A stretch of 64,000 bases of DNA from Flammulina velutipes (taxonomy: Eukaryota > Basidiomycota > Agaricomycetes > Agaricales > Physalacriaceae), in contig CM022371.1 of the NCBI GenBank assembly GCA_011800155.1, positions 744,001 to 808,000 of the forward strand, in the 5' to 3' direction. Below the pieces are notes generated by a model that saw only the letters and a list, made by a program, of their open reading frames with translations, made no database searches and was not told the DNA's origin. Within the stretch, counting starts at the first letter, position 1. Every line of letters begins with the position of its first letter. A program made the position numbers and the translations under genes. This document shows positions 20,540 to 31,458 of this stretch, one piece after another.

Positions 20540-21805
20540 ATGCCCAATTGCTTCAGCCGATTGTTCTCCAAACCACCCATAAAACCTGCAGAGCCTAACC
20601 GACCTCCGAAAACATTTGTATGTGGCCTACTGGCTAACTGTGTCGATGGGCCGGCCGGAGGGCAGATCACAGAGGACTACATACGTTGGTATCTAAAGCT
20701 CAGCGATGATCCGCAATACGACATAGAACACTCTTCATGGCTGGCTACTCGACCTTTCAACTACACCATTGCAGACGAGGAAAAGGGCAGCTCCCTCACT
20801 GTATCGCCTAACCCCTTTATCGATTGTCCACCCGCCACGGCGATAACAACGTTTCGGAATCGTCTCCAGAACATCATCACGTATCACGTCAGGAAGCAGG
20901 ATACTCTATACATCGTCCTCATGGGCCTCGAAACCGACCCCACCAGAATATTTATTCCAATCCCAGAGGACTCGCATCTTCGTGACCTTCGGGCTGAGCC
21001 CCACAGCACGATGTTGGAGATGGATCTACTTCAACTCAAACTCACTGGCTTTCCCCACTGCCACACTATTGCCATCGTCTCATCATCGTTTGCTCAACAT
21101 TTCAATCTCCGGACTGTGTTCTCTACGTTGTCTGCGGAAAACCCTCCTTGCCTCTACCACAGTACCCCTTTTACTGGGTCATTCCTTACTCAGCCGTCGT
21201 CCCAAGAGGTGGACACAGCTCTGTCAGACCGATACACACAGATACTATATAACCCCCAACCCTGCAGCGACGTTGCGTCCCCCAACGATGCAACGATTCA
21301 GGAATATTACGAAGAAATCCGGAGGCTACGAGCTTCAAATCGTATCTGGGGGTATCCCCTTGGACAGACATTTGAGTTCCGGCTCTTCCTGTACGCGTCC
21401 AGGCAGATGAACATGGAACAAGAGGCGCGCTTCCGCGTAGTATTGATGGAACTTGATCGCGAGCGTGTGGCGTATCGGCGCATGGCCGAAGATTTAGGAC
21501 TGTGGACGGCGCCAGCGGAAGGGGAGGATATGTCTCCCTATGACAAATGGATGATACCCGAAGTCGTGCATCGAATGCAATCTCCAGCGATCGAGATGAG
21601 AGCCCTCGGTTTAGCTACTAACGCGATTTCGCTGCGCACATCCGCCTTTCCGAGTTACCTCGATGTGCAGTTGTGGTTGGAACAACGCTGGGTCGCATGC
21701 GGAAAACCTGCGATATCAAAGAAGAAATGGGAAGCTGCAGCAAACCGGGCAGCCAACTCAATGACATACGTAGATGTTGATATTCCCTTTTCCCTGGCGC
21801 GCTAA
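20540..21805 (+). CDS. Possible caspase-like-fold pseudoenzyme, full-length copy
   Basis: One uninterrupted frame of 421 residues. The first half resembles, in block order, a family of Agaricomycete proteins with a caspase-like alpha/beta fold: an N-terminal strand (TFVCGLLANCVDG), HSSWLATRPFNY, then QDTLYIVLMGLETDPTRI where active members have a Gly-His-Gly, then HTIAIVSSSFAQHFN where they have the Ser-Cys motif, then FTGSFLTQPSSQEV. Both catalytic residues would be absent, so if the assignment holds it is not a protease. The second half is helical and charged (EYYEEIRRLRASN, MEQEARFRVVLMELDRERVAYRRMAEDLGLW). The fold is an inference from memory. That it is an expressed family member is likely, because the frame is open while sister copies are broken. 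Confidence 0.6.
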   Translation: MPNCFSRLFSKPPIKPAEPNRPPKTFVCGLLANCVDGPAGGQITEDYIRWYLKLSDDPQYDIEHSSWLATRPFNYTIADEEKGSSLTVSPNPFIDCPPATAITTFRNRLQNIITYHVRKQDTLYIVLMGLETDPTRIFIPIPEDSHLRDLRAEPHSTMLEMDLLQLKLTGFPHCHTIAIVSSSFAQHFNLRTVFSTLSAENPPCLYHSTPFTGSFLTQPSSQEVDTALSDRYTQILYNPQPCSDVASPNDATIQEYYEEIRRLRASNRIWGYPLGQTFEFRLFLYASRQMNMEQEARFRVVLMELDRERVAYRRMAEDLGLWTAPAEGEDMSPYDKWMIPEVVHRMQSPAIEMRALGLATNAISLRTSAFPSYLDVQLWLEQRWVACGKPAISKKKWEAAANRAANSMTYVDVDIPFSLAR

Positions 21806-21951
21806 TTACTCACTTACTTCACTAATCCTTTATGACTTGTTGTATAGTACTTACATAGAAGCGAAACGTTTCACAAAAAGCTGGTGTGATTCTAGTCCTA
21901 AGTAGTCTTGACCATTGGACATGGTAAAAATACAGTAGTGTTGGGGCCTAT

Positions 21952-24500
21952 CTAAAGCTTATTGAATTGCTCTTCGAATTCTTGCATCGTTTCCAGCGTG
22001 CTTATAAAATGTGACAACGCCAATTTCTCCCCGCGACCCACAGCCAAAGACTGGGCAGTCCTTGCAACGTTCTTGATCTGTCGCCCGTTGATTTTCTTCT
22101 TCGCGAGCTCTTCGATCTCCTCTGGGGAGATGGTACCAGTCGCATCAATCTTCGCGATAAATGCAGTCCAGACTTGACGCCTTGACTCGACAGGCAGCTC
22201 GTCGAAATGAAGCGCGACGTGGATACGGGACAGGAAAGCTTCGTCGAATGCCTTGACTCGGTTAGTAGTGAGGAACAAGATACCGCGGTAGTATTCAACA
22301 TGGCGCAAACTGCGAACCGTTAGTTTCTCCTATGCACAAAAGGCGAGAGGTCGACGTACAAGACAGCGACCATAGCATTGCGAAGAAGGTCATGCAACGA
22401 CCTTTGCTCGAGGAAAACGTCCGCTTCGTCGATAAGGACAATCGCTTTCCAGGTCGTGGCAACTTCGAAAACGCGCTCAAGAGATGTGTTGAGCGTATCC
22501 GCGTCTGTCCCGAGATCTCCTGCACCGACGAGGTAGAGGGGGCGCTTGACATGTTCACTCGTTGCTTCGGCGGAGAATGTTTTGCCTTTTGCCGGCGGTC
22601 AGTTGAAACACTGAATGGAGAAGTAAATGAAGACAAACCGACGCCTGGAGGACCAAAGAGATTGATGACGAGCCCTTGCCCTTTGCCTTTGATAAAGTCG
22701 TCAAAGCCAAGTTCGCGATGGTGCGCTTCGACTAAAGACTGGAGGAGGTCCTTGCGGTCAGCGGGAAGGACCAAGTTGGCGAACGCATCGTCGTTCCAAT
22801 CGACTTCAGTGATTTTCTCGACGTCGAATTCCACTGCGAGAAGAATCAACATTTATTTTTCAATTTGATCGGAGGCATGGCACGTACACCAAAGTTTGTC
22901 GGAGAGACTGAATCCGTGTACGACAGTGGGAGTAAGAATCAATTCTTCGTCCGTCAGTTCCACGTCCTCCGGGGTGTCGTTGCCGGCGGAATAGGATTGG
23001 ACCAACACGCCTAATGTGCGTAATTAGAATGACGAAAGTAAGTATAACTTGGTAGGACTTGCCATTTGCATAACCGCCGTCGGGAGTTATGACGGTAGAA
23101 ATGGGGTTTCCGTATTCATCGAGTTCTTGTTCGTTATGAAGAGAATCAGCTGCCGTTGGATACTGGTTGTCTGGATTGAATTGACGGAACGAAGCTGAAT
23201 AGGACGTTAGTTTTCGTCTCGAGGCGGTTTGAAAGAAACATGTACCTCTATCAACCATTATCCTGCCTTGGACCTGGAGATAGTAAAACAAGTAAGTGAT
23301 CAGGATCGCGCTTCGGAGAAGAAAACCTGACTCTGTGTCGTGACAAGGTTCCTGTAGGACTTCTGGAGGCGGCGATACCACTGAACGCCTTGTGGTGCAC
23401 ACCTTTCAATCCAACCCACTTCTTTCCTCTCGCTTTGATCGTTTCCTTCAGCTTTGGCGCATCCTGGTGGAAGCGGATGGGGTATGCATCCAGCGAGTCG
23501 ATGCGGACAGTCCCCTTGAAGTGTTTGATCAAGATGTGGGTCGTCACCGTGGCCACACCAACACTTTGCATTAGCTCACGGTCCACCAGGTCCATGCTAT
23601 GGCACTTTAGTTGATAGCACTTGGATCCGTCGATGGGGCCGCGCGTAATCTCGACGAGTTTGAACAGACGCGGAGCGCCGGTGATGGCACAGCGGGTCAC
23701 GATAATCGAGCGAGGGACAAGGATGGCATAGAGGAGATCGTAGGTTATCTCGTTGTGGGACTGGAGGCGCCGAATAGAGCGGATGGTGTTGGTGTAGTCA
23801 GAGTGGATGGCGTTGAGCAGGAGGTTGACGGTGGCAAGTACGTTGTCGTCAATCGAGCCTTTCGTGAGTTTCTTGGCCATGATGGCATCTCGATAGGCTT
23901 CAAAGTCGCCAAGAAATGTGATGAAGACTTCGGGGTCGAGCTATTACATGACCTCAGCATGGGATTGCAGGAAGGAGCGAGAAGTGAATTTACCTCGAGC
24001 GGGTCTGAGTTCCACGAAATTCCGGGCCAAGTCTGGATGACATCTTTGCAAGCTTTCAGAAGGTATTCGCTCTTGATAACTATCTTGAAGGTGGGTTCAA
24101 ACTTTTCCTCCTGAGGCACAGTCCGCACGACACTATATAGTGTTGAGAATGAAAGACGACTAGCTGAATAGAAGGCAACATACACAAAGCTGTAGTCCTT
24201 CCAGGGATCATTGTCTCCTGACTTGAGCAGTGGTACCGACTCGATGGTCACTTTGGCGCCTGTGTTCTAGAGTGGAGGTCAGCGCCTAGTAGCACTGACA
24301 CGACATCTACCAAGACTTACGCGGTACTTCCAGCCTTTCGTCCAACGGCTGTAGTAGTGGTCAACGCGCTTGACCTTCAACGAGGGCGGTGCCACGGTTT
24401 CTTGCTTCCCAATGGTCGATACCTCGGATTGGAGGTCGTCACTCGTGATGGAGGACTTTTCGCCAGACGCCTTCATGAGGGTAGAGAAACGGCGCTGCAT
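21952..24500 (-). CDS. AAA-family ATPase with DUF7025-like N-terminal region
   Basis: A multi-exon gene. Its N-terminal part (WTKGWKYR, SGDNDPWKDYSFV, EYLLKACKDVIQTWPGISW, RSIRRLQSHNEITYDLLYAI) fits the fungal DUF7025 group. The AAA domain follows: KGQGLVINLFGPPGVG, then KT after an intron that splits Walker A, VLIDEADVFLEQRS (Walker B), YRGILFLTTNRV (sensor 1) and SRIHVALHFDEL. The end is EEQFNKL with the stop at 21954-21952. The last intron (about 22310-22361) restores VFLRHVEYYRG. Start placed at the ATG at 24500 (MQRRFSTLMKAS), but open codons continue upstream to an AG near 24583, so a 5' exon up to about 24700 is possible. The substrate is unknown. A slice of this gene is copied at 16849-17177. 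Confidence 0.8.
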
Positions 24501-25047
24501 GGTATCGATGGGGAGAGTAAGCGCTGTGGGCTCTGCTTTTAAGTGTCCAGACTGATTGCTTCCGCAGATGGCTGTACTATTCTGAGTCAGGAGGAGTAGT
24601 TTTCTATCACTGAGGCATTTACGCCCTCGTTGTTCTCCAATCAAAGTACCACAGTCGGGACCGACGAGAGCTTTTCAAAATTGACATCGCAGTACCTTGA
24701 TTATGTTGTGAGTGTGGGCAGTCTTGCGTGCATCCTTACTTACCTAGCTAGACGTCAAATACAGAGCAATAGCAGCTTTTAGATGTCACGTCATGAGCGG
24801 GCAGTGCGCGAGCCATTTTTTTGTCTTTACGATGACCGTAGAGTGTAATGCTAGTCTTGCAAAGTCTGAGGAATTTTGTCGAAAACATGCCTTTATTTGT
24901 ATGTGTTTACGACTTTACGCGTTGAGTACTTGGTTCCAAGACGCCCCTCGACACTTCACCAAGTGCCCTTGAATCTCTTCCTTTCCGGCCTTCTGGGCGT
25001 TGAATCGACTTCAAGGACGACTGCGAGTCGTGTTACAGACTTCAAGA
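24501..25047. other. Divergent intergenic region between the AAA gene and MBP1
   Basis: It may hold a 5' exon of the AAA gene (to about 24700) and the promoters of both genes. I see no other gene. Confidence 0.5.
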
Positions 25048-27491
25048 ATGCCGGAGACGCAGATATTCAAGGTATCGTTGCGCAGCGTTTTTCAGCGATT
25101 TCTTCGCCTTACTGACGGCTTGCTAGGCCACGTACAGTGGAATTCCCGTGTACGAGATGTATGAGATCTATTGACACGATTTTACGCGGATTTCTGACCA
25201 TTATACACGTCCAGGATGTGCAAGAGCGTTGCGGTGATGAGGAGGCGGTCTGACTCGTGGCTGAACGCAACGCAGATACTCAAAGTCGCTGGATTTGACA
25301 AGCCGCAGAGAACGCGTGTCCTGGAACGCGAAGTCCAGAAAGGAGAGCACGAGAAAGTGCAAGGAGGCTACGGGAAATACCAAGGCGAGTGCTGACCCCT
25401 TGTCGGCTGAATGCGGCTGACGACGACTGTGCAATAGGCACTTGGATACCTTTGGAACGCGGACTATCGCTTGCGAAACAGTACAACTGCGAACATCTAT
25501 TGCGACCCATTATCGAATTCCAGCCGAGCACGAAAAGCCCGCCATTGGCTCCGAAACATCTCATCAGCAGCAACGCCAACTCGCGACCTGCACGCGCTCG
25601 CGGGGGCGCGCCAGACTCGCTCTCTGCGGTTACGCGCTCATCCAAGCGCCAGACACACGATGTCCCAGACGACACCGACCGCGAAACGCTATCCGTGCGC
25701 GGCTCGGAAGACGGTTCCATGACGCCCTCACCATCCGAGGCATCCTCTAGCTCACGCACTCCCTCCCCAATCGGCAGCCCACAAACTATGTACGGACGTC
25801 GTGGATTGCCCGCCAAACGTTCTGCTAACGCCCAACGTTCCAGGTATCGCGGTCCAGACGACCGCTATCCTGACTCTGACTCTGAAATGAATGGAAGAAA
25901 CGACGCGCGCGCGTACGGAGACCAGATCTTGGAATACTTTATTTCAGACACCAACCAGGTTCCCCAGGTCCTCATCAACCCGCCACCAGATTTTGACCCG
26001 AACATGGCTATTGATGACGATGGACATACCGCGCTTCACTGGGCCTGCGCCATGGGCCGCATCCGCATAGTAAAACTCCTACTCAGCGCTGGCGCCGATA
26101 TCTTCAAAGTCAACAAGTCTGGCCAGACCGCCCTCATGCGCAGTGTCATGTTCGCCAACAACTACGACGTTCGTAAATTCCCGGAACTCTACGAACTCTT
26201 GCACCGCTCCACACTCAACATTGACAACTACAACCGCACCGTCTTTCACCACGTCGTTGACGTCGCCATGTCCAAGGGAAAGACACATGCTGCCCGCTAC
26301 TACATGGAGATCGTCTTGAACAGGCTCGCGGACTATCCAAAGGAGCTCTCTGATGTCATCAATTTTCAGGACGAGGATGGGGAGACGGCGTTGACCATGG
26401 CCGCGCGATGTAGAAGCAAACGGCTCGTCAAGATACTCATCGATCACGGAGCAGACCCCAAAGTTGTTAACCATGACGGGAAGAGCACGGAAGACTACAT
26501 CCTCGAAGACGAGCGATTCCGCTCGTCTCCCGGTCCCCCTTCTCGAGCCGCCTCAATGTCCTTTAGAAACACTCACGCTGCATATCCTCCCTTACATGCA
26601 CAAGCTGATTACTCCTATGGTCCATCTCATGGTGACCGGCCTGTTCTTCACCACTCTGTCGCGGCCCAACGCGCCTCGACGCGATGCGTGAACGACATGA
26701 CAAGCATGCTCGATAGCCTAGCCGCGTCTTTCGACCAAGAACTTCGGGACAAAGAGCGAGATACGTCGCAAGCGCACGCCCTCCTGGCCAATATCCAAGC
26801 GGAGATCCTAGACAGCCAACGATCCGTGGGACACCTGAAGAATCAAGCAGAGGGACTAGCGCACACTTCGAGCATTCTCCAAGCAAAGGAAGAGGACTTG
26901 AACGTGAGAATGGGCCGACGTTATAGGCTTGGGTGGGAGAAGTGGATAAAAGACGAGGAGGCACGGGAGAAGGCTGTTCGCGACGCGGCGAATGGGGCGT
27001 TGGAGATCACTGGCACGACTTCAGCGTCTTTGGCGAGTATTGGGATGAATGCGGAGTCTATGGACCATGTGAACAGCAAAGGCAAGAGGAAAGCCTCGTT
27101 TGATCCCGAGGATATCTCGGATTTGAGGGCGCTCTATGCTGATGTCCCGGATAACGAGGAGGGGGTTCGGCAGGCGTGCGACGCTCTTAGGGTGGAGGTC
27201 ATGGAGTCGAGGAAGCGTAGGCGGACAATTTTCGATGAGTTGGTTAGCTTTCAGGCTGAGGCGGGTACGAGCGGGAGAATGGCTGGTTATCGAAGGTTGA
27301 TCGGAGCTGGATGTGGTGGTATACCGCCTGCTGAAGTGGATAGTGTGTTGGGGATGCTTTTAGAGGTGAGAATTTTTTTCTCTTATTCCTGTGTGCAATC
27401 GGAGTTTGACCTTTTTTTGCTGTAGACGCTGGAGTCGGAAGAGCCTAGTTCGTCATCGGTTGGTTGGAATAGTGCTAGGCCGACCACATAA
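25048..27491 (+). CDS. MBP1: APSES transcription factor, Mbp1/Res type
   Basis: Exons 25048-25071, 25127-25158, 25215-25384, 25438-27365 and 27426-27491 give 739 residues. Mbp1-type factors are the DNA-binding part of MBF, which drives G1/S genes. The KilA-N/APSES domain (residues 1-95) reads [30 protein letters not shown] and [16 protein letters not shown]. Ankyrin repeats lie at about residues 200-350 ([40 protein letters not shown]). A long coiled-coil region follows (about 430-530). The intron after GKYQ starts with GC (GCGAGT), and no GT donor gives the conserved YQGTW. The C-terminus is typical. The gene appears intact. Confidence 0.92.
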
Positions 27492-27807
27492 TGGACATTG
27501 TATGGGTTTTGCCAGACAGACTCAGTCGTGCTTTCGTGCATTCTGTTTTCTTACTTTTCATGACCTTATTACCTCTGTAACAGCATCTTATTTAGTTATT
27601 TTCTGTATTCTGTGAATTATCGAGCTGAGTAGCTGGAAGTTGAACGTTGAACATGGAAGGATAAAATATTTTCTGGGCGCAGCCCAAATAATAATATCGA
27701 AGTTTACTGAGATGTACCCATACAAAATAACCCTCTGGCGGACGATGACGAGCGTGTGCCATGCGCCACAAATGATCTACCACGTTTCTGTCACTTGTCT
27801 CAATACC
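27492..27807. other. Intergenic, promoter of kinase copy 5
   Basis: The block CGCCACAAATG shared by the family lies at about 27760-27770, but the CRE palindrome is not preserved here (only TCTGTCAC). Nothing else recognised. Confidence 0.5.
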
Positions 27808-28933
27808 ATGACCTGCTTCTCCAATCAACCACGCATTCCGACAGAGGAAGTCAAAGTGGAGGTTACTGTTAATGGTGGTGAGAATAAGTATGAAGTATCA
27901 TGGGGTCACTTGTGGGCCCTTCAGCCAGGCTACCCTCTGAAACTCACTGTGGCGGAAATATGGTGGCAAAAGCGGTACAACCTGCTCTTGCGTCGGGGCT
28001 ACCGACTTCTTCCTCGATATTCTCCAGACTGGAAGCCTTCGTGGATCAAGCCATATGACTCTGATCCTTACTCTACGGCGTTGAAGGCAAAATACAGGCC
28101 TGATAAATACGAAGATACAGTCGCCGTTTGTCTTTCGCCACCTTGTCTTGGATGAGTACTGACTTCTGTGTTAGGTACCAATCCACGGTGATTACATACC
28201 TGCTATGTTCGCAACACGTCTCCTTGACGGGGTGCAGGTCGTAGTCAAGCTTGTTCGGCCTCTGGAGTTGGGGCTCGACGAGGAACTCAAAACCATGATA
28301 TTGGTGTCATCTGAGGGCCTACGAGATGATCCCATGAATCACTGCATTCAACTACTGGAGTGGTTTCCGATCGAGGACGACGTCGAACCAGAGCTCAATA
28401 ATGATCGATTTGCTTTCGCTGTAATGCCTCTCTTGCGCGACTGGCGGCTGCCTTCATTTCGGCTGACTCTGGAATCGCTCGAATATGTTTCTCAACTGCT
28501 AGAGGTACGTCATGTGTGTCGATACTTCCTTCCCTCCCACTCACAAATCCGTCAGGGGCTCGTTTTCATGCATAAAAACAACATCGCCCATGGGTTAGCA
28601 GCCCTCAGTCTCTTGAATGTTAAAAATTTAACTCCAACATAGCGATATACGATCTGACAATATCGGCATGGACCCGTCGACGATGTTTCCTTCGGGTATG
28701 AACCCATTGGTCAATGTGACGACGTTCTTAGGACGGTCTCGGAGCCCCCGAGAGCCAACAGGTCGCAAGGATCGCATCGACGTCCCAGTTAAATACCTGT
28801 TCTTCGACTTTGGCGAGAGCGTGTCGTTCCCCAGCTTCGAGGAAAGGTGTATCGCCCGTCCGGCATACAGCTTTCACATTTACCCAGAGTTAACTAAGGT
28901 TGATATGAAGCTACCCAAGGGGCAGGAAACGTG

Positions 28934-28943
28934 GCATGATCCC
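28934..28943 (+). repeat. Target-site duplication of the MITE (left)
   Basis: GCATGATCCC here is repeated directly at 29245-29254, flanking the 301-bp element. Other kinase copies have this stretch once (TGGCATGATCCCTTCCC). Confidence 0.9.
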
Positions 28944-29244
28944 AAGAGGCAACCGATCAGGAAATCGGGCACACTGATCTGCTCGCGTGGGCCTCGCGTG
29001 AACCCCACGAGCATTCCTGATGGCTTGATAACTCATACTAACGCTTACATTGGTGTACTGCAACGGTAGTACTATGTGGTAAATTGATAAGTGGAAATGC
29101 TATTTATCTTCATTTCCCATGAATATTGTAGCTACAAGTACGTGATGAGCAAGTGTGGCGGTCTGCCTGTCGATGCCGCCATCAGGACACGCGAAACCCA
29201 CGCGAGCAGATCAGTGTACCCGATTTCCTGATCGGTTGCCTCTT
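28944..29244. mobile_element. 301-bp Mutator-type MITE
   Basis: Terminal inverted repeats of 57 bp (28944-29000 and 29188-29244) with three mismatches start AAGAGGCAACCGATCAGGAA. They are bounded by a 10-bp direct duplication of the target. Long TIRs with a 9-11-bp duplication point to the Mutator-like superfamily. It has no coding capacity, so it would depend on a transposase elsewhere. Confidence 0.85.
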
Positions 29245-29643
29245 GCATGATCCCTTCCCGGCGGAAATTTATGTGATGGGGAGCGAATTACAGGCATCAT
29301 TCTACAAGGTAGTGTTAGTGCACTTGACTTAGCCTGTCGTCGCTTATCATCAAATACGCAGGAGTTACCTTTTTTGAGGCCTCTCATCGATAGGATGCAT
29401 CAGAAGGACCCGAAGGCTCGCCCAACCGCTATGCAATGTCTGGAGCAATTCCAAGAAATCAAATCGAGGTTAAGTCGGTGGGCATTGCTTTTTCCTGCTT
29501 CTAATACGTTACACCCCTGCTATGGTTATGAACATCGGTGGCACAAGGTCAAAGATGTAGCTAGCCACCGATCGGAGTATATTCGACTTCTTACGAAGGC
29601 AGTCCTAGCAAAGAAGGTCAGCCAAAGGCTGATAAAATTGTGA

Positions 29644-29909
29644 CCCACCTCTTCTCGTTTCGTCTGATACAATTCCTTTTCATATGATGCTGAATTTCCC
29701 CGGCGTAGTAGTAAAGTTTGAAATGCTCTGTCCGGGATATTGATACAGTAACATAGAATATCTATCTGTCTTGAGGGACAGTCTCTAGAGGGTAAATATT
29801 TTGAAAGCGTAGAACGCAAATCAAGCAGTCGGTAGAGCGAAAGCGGCGAAATCCTCCTCAATACTAGGTCATAGTCAGATAGAGAGCAGTGATTTAAAGA
29901 TTGGATAGC
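29644..29909. other. Intergenic between kinase copy 5 and the peroxidase stop
   Basis: Two convergent 3' flanks. No gene seen. Confidence 0.5.
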
Positions 29910-31458
29910 TCACTGTGTGAAGGTTGGTATGGCCGTGCTCGGCCCAGGATCAGCGGTAATCGAAGGAAAGTCATCGTCTGGGCACTACATAACAATTAGA
30001 TATCTAGGTCAATTATGTGTGGGACACATACCGAGGCGTCAACGTCGTACAACGTCTTCCCGGCAGGAAGATGAGCATCGGGAACGGTAAACTGGACAGG
30101 TGCGGCTATCGCCCCAGAACAATCCGTCAAGAGATGATGATCCTGACCAACCAGCGACATCTTCTCCATAGCTTTCTTGAAACGGGGTGCGATCTTACGT
30201 GGATCCTCTGTGAATGTTCTCGTTAGAAACGTCTTACGTTGAGAAGTGGCACGATGCACGCACTGATGAATGACTGCCAACGGCAAGCCGTTCGTGGATC
30301 CCTGGCCAGCGCCTCGTCAGATTGGATACGGAATTCGCCTTTAAGAGGTGTCTTGGCTTCGCCGGGTTGCTGTCCGTTATTACCAGCGTATTCCGTTCCG
30401 TTTAATAGAACCTCAACATGGAATTGGGCATCCATTACGTTTGGCGTAGAGTCCAACGGCGTGAACGGAATAGCCTCGTCTGTGTGTTCTTGGAAGGCAA
30501 GACTGTGACTGGCGAGTAGATCCACCAGCTCGTCCGGCGAAAACCCGACATCCCCGAAACGCGCCAGGAGAGCATCCACAGATTCGGTTGCACCTGGTAG
30601 GAGGTCGGGGGACGCTGCGACGGCAGCTGGACGTCCTGCGTAGAATTCCAGCTGAGGCGCGCCAGGACAGAGAGTCAAGGCAACGGCCGCTCCAAATTGT
30701 ATACTATGGAACAAGTCAATTCGCGCAATGAGCGATGGAGAATGTGCCATACATGTCGGCATACGATACTCCGCGTAGGTCTGCGAAGGGACGTAACATG
30801 TTGGCAATTTGAATGACGCCCTTGTTGCCGGGATACGACAGTTCGGGGAATGCGAAAGTCATGATAGAGCCATCTGTGATCTGTTAAGAATTGTTGAAGG
30901 TCTGAATCAACGGACGATTCTTACCTGCGCCGCCACCGCTGAAATGGAGATATCAGTCTGGATCATTACACTAGAAGATTAATACACGTACCCCCATTCG
31001 CCTTGGGCAGTGAGTGCTGGTGAGAAGCCGATGGCGTCATGGAACGCTATCTACAAATAGGCAATAGGTAAGAAGGAAGACTAAGATTGAAGGTTAGACA
31101 TACTCTTATAGCGTCGGATGCCACCTCGTCTTGAGGATAATTAAGAATGGCATGGCAAGATGGTCGATGCGAAAGACGCACCGCATACATTACTGAAGCT
31201 AAGACAGCAACTCAGTTGGATATTCATTGTGTCAAGGAGAAGGCACTTACAGATGTTCTTTGAGGTCGCCGTACAATTTGTACCATATACAGCACTAAAC
31301 AAGATGAGGATTGCAGTGTAAGGACGAGTAAAACATACAGAGGTATCTGAGACCGTCGTCCCGTCGTCGCACGTCGCGCGAGGCAAAATAGCGACAGAGG
31401 AGCTTGGACTCAACCAAAAGAATGTGAAGAGTGTCAAAAGGAAGGCGAGAGGAGCCAT
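29910..31458 (-). CDS. Secreted class II haem peroxidase (manganese-peroxidase-like)
   Basis: About ten exons from the ATG at 31458 to the TGA at 29912-29910 give about 363 residues. MAPLAFLLTLFTFFWLSP is a signal peptide. The distal haem site reads AIRIAFHDAIGFSPA (Arg about 69, His about 73), and the proximal one DELVDLLASHSLA (His about 200). Eight cysteines fit four disulfides, and the tail is short (TFTQ). Aligned on the two histidines, the Mn2+-binding positions of manganese peroxidase are Glu62, Asp66 and Glu206, all acidic but not the usual Glu/Glu/Asp. The position of the exposed catalytic Trp of lignin and versatile peroxidases is Asp195. It is therefore Mn-peroxidase-like or generic, acting outside the cell on lignin or Mn2+. 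Exon borders are hand-fitted; one exon is only 17 nt. Confidence 0.9.

Larger units (their letters stand above)
17180..20655 (-). repeat. Arm B of the large inverted segmental duplication
   Basis: Reverse complement of arm A (366-6837) without the transposon. It holds the membrane-protein fragment, TTI2, PSF3, PKR1 and the 5' part of the full gene at 20540. The outer end joins a complete gene here but a kinase fragment in arm A, so arm B is probably closer to the original arrangement on that side. On the other side arm A is the more complete one. Confidence 0.9.
27808..29643 (+). pseudogene. Kinase-like family, copy 5, broken by a MITE
   Basis: Exons 27808-28125, 28175-28504, 28556-28593 and 28643 onward follow the family model exactly, with HGDIRSDNIGMD and FDFGESVSF. 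In exon 4, after the codons for ETWHDP at 28943, a 301-bp element interrupts the frame. Translation then runs through element codons to a TAG at 29067-29069. The second half of exon 4 (FPAEIYVMGSELQASFYK) resumes at 29255, and exon 5 is 29362-29643. Without the insertion the gene would be intact, so the loss is recent. A truncated protein lacking the C-lobe is the most that could be made. Confidence 0.88.
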
